Assembly (NCBI GenBank): GCA_016203335.1
Contig: JACQNA010000032.1
Span: forward strand, 1 to 6,222
Source of the DNA: Candidatus Woesearchaeota archaeon
Lineage (GTDB): Archaea > Nanobdellota > Nanobdellia > Woesearchaeales > JACQNA01
Direction of reading: 5' to 3'
DNA length: 6,222 nucleotides
Under the pieces are notes generated by a model. That model made no database searches. It saw nothing but the letters and a program-made list of their open reading frames with translations, and was not told where the DNA came from. Of this stretch, positions 5,527 to 6,222 are shown piece after piece; position 1 is the first letter of the stretch; each line of letters opens with the position of its first letter. The position numbers and the translations under genes were made by a program.

Positions 5527-6210
5527 AAGGTATGCTGTTGCTATTTGCTGAGCCCTTATTTCACTCTCTTTTAACCTTGCTAAAAAGAATCCTTCTAAAA
5601 CCTCTTGTGCATAAAGTAATTTTAGTACACGCTCTTCGAGTTCTTGAGCATTTTTCGCGGGAGAAGATGTGTCTTCTGTAATATGAAAGTCATGCGCTTT
5701 GTATGGCCGTAATCCTCTATAGCGAACTGGTCGCAGGGTAAGATTCGGGTTAACTGCTTCAATAACCCTACAAGCAGCTGATAATTCCATATAATTCTCA
5801 AAATAAGTACCGTGCGGAGCCAAGTCTGCAGAAAAGATACGTGAATGGTGAACATATGAAGGGTGAGAAAGTCTTGGCATATGGGGTATATCACTCATGA
5901 GGTATTCAAACTGGCTTTTTAGTACTTGACCCATAATTCCAAAATGAGGGCAAAAAGTTGGGGTAAGAAGATAGTCTTTGTAAGAAAAATCGAGTGTACC
6001 ATAATCGTGACGAATATCATTCTTTTCCGTTTTAACCCCTAATCCATCGAGTTCCGGTTCAATGCTGCGGATAGTTAGGGACCTACCCTCAAATTTATTA
6101 TAAATTGTTTTATCAACATGCCCCATCAAGAAAGCATGTAAAAAATCCAGCATCGCTTTCCCCAGAGATAGTTTCCTGAGTGAGTTTACGCTACGGATTA
6201 CCCTTGCCAT
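5503..6210 (-). CDS. Uncharacterised protein, convergent to the ribosomal operon
   Basis: A 235-residue protein that I do not recognise. No signal peptide, clear membrane segment, nucleotide-binding loop or zinc cluster is visible (only Cys87 and Cys147). The N-terminus is basic. The middle is rich in His, Tyr and Phe (HDYGTLDFSYKDYL about 68-81, HHSRIFSADLAPHGTYFENY 121-140). Residues about 186-232 look like one long amphipathic helix, charged and Leu/Ala-rich, ending in SQQQ. ATG 6208-6210 is the first in this frame in the window, but no stop separates it from the window edge and no ribosome binding site is visible in the 12 bases beyond, so the true start could lie outside. It is clearly more A+T-rich than the ribosomal cluster, which suggests a different origin. 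The uninterrupted 235 codons and low G+C make a chance ORF unlikely. Confidence 0.7.
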   Translation of the reverse strand: MARVIRSVNSLRKLSLGKAMLDFLHAFLMGHVDKTIYNKFEGRSLTIRSIEPELDGLGVKTEKNDIRHDYGTLDFSYKDYLLTPTFCPHFGIMGQVLKSQFEYLMSDIPHMPRLSHPSYVHHSRIFSADLAPHGTYFENYMELSAACRVIEAVNPNLTLRPVRYRGLRPYKAHDFHITEDTSSPAKNAQELEERVLKLLYAQEVLEGFFLARLKESEIRAQQIATAYLKNLSQQQ

Positions 6211-6222
6211 ACAGTTCGCTAA

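Noticed and set aside
5446..6125. Shared MGHVD peptide in RpoN and in the - strand gene, with a matching inverted ATGGGGCATGT at about 5449 and 6115
   Set aside because: The match is about 11 bases and the proteins are otherwise unrelated, so it is probably chance rather than a repeat pair.
1..6222. CRISPR array, insertion sequence or transposon ends
   Set aside because: I saw no regularly spaced direct repeats, transposase-like translation or terminal inverted repeats in the window.

Overview
This window holds an archaeal ribosomal protein and RNA polymerase gene cluster, flanked on both sides by genes of a different character. The assignment to Archaea rests on eL18, which is absent from bacteria, on the archaeal/eukaryotic forms of uS13, uS4, uS11, uL13 and uS9, on RNA polymerase subunits D (Rpb3-like) and N (Rpb10-like), on TATA-box promoters, and on a tRNA carrying a bulge-helix-bulge intron with no encoded CCA. 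Many starts have GGAGG-type ribosome binding sites. I cannot name the lineage. Compact spacing, a K/E-rich tail on uS13, a small two-segment membrane protein and an oddly placed tRNA intron would fit an uncultivated (possibly DPANN-type) archaeon, but this is a guess.

Layout. Bases 1-1302 are the 3' part of an AlbA_2/Schlafen-type regulator with a GHKL-like ATPase region and a C-terminal winged helix, visibly more A+T-rich than what follows. Bases 1303-1400 carry a TATA box. Bases 1401-5009 are a tight run, all on the + strand: uS13, uS4, uS11, RpoD, tRNA-Leu(GAG), eL18, uL13, uS9. Gaps are 0-2 nt or 4-nt ATGA overlaps, except around the tRNA. A second TATA box at about 5018-5026 precedes a 65-residue membrane protein and rpoN (Rpb10). 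Immediately after rpoN (4 nt) a convergent, A+T-rich gene of unknown function (5503-6210) occupies the - strand, where many archaea continue with rpoK and further genes.

Working together. The proteins build the small-subunit head, body and platform (uS13, uS4, uS11, uS9), large-subunit parts (eL18, uL13) and the RNA polymerase assembly platform (D and N), so the unit couples production of ribosomes and polymerase. The tRNA starts one base after the rpoD stop and is probably cut out of the same transcript. Removing it by RNase P and RNase Z would split the message into an upstream (uS13-RpoD) and a downstream (eL18-uS9) mRNA.

Most notable: the tRNA-Leu intron (31 nt, 3727-3757) interrupts the 5' strand of the anticodon stem, between tRNA positions 29 and 30, instead of the usual 37/38. 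A well-formed bulge-helix-bulge motif supports this placement.
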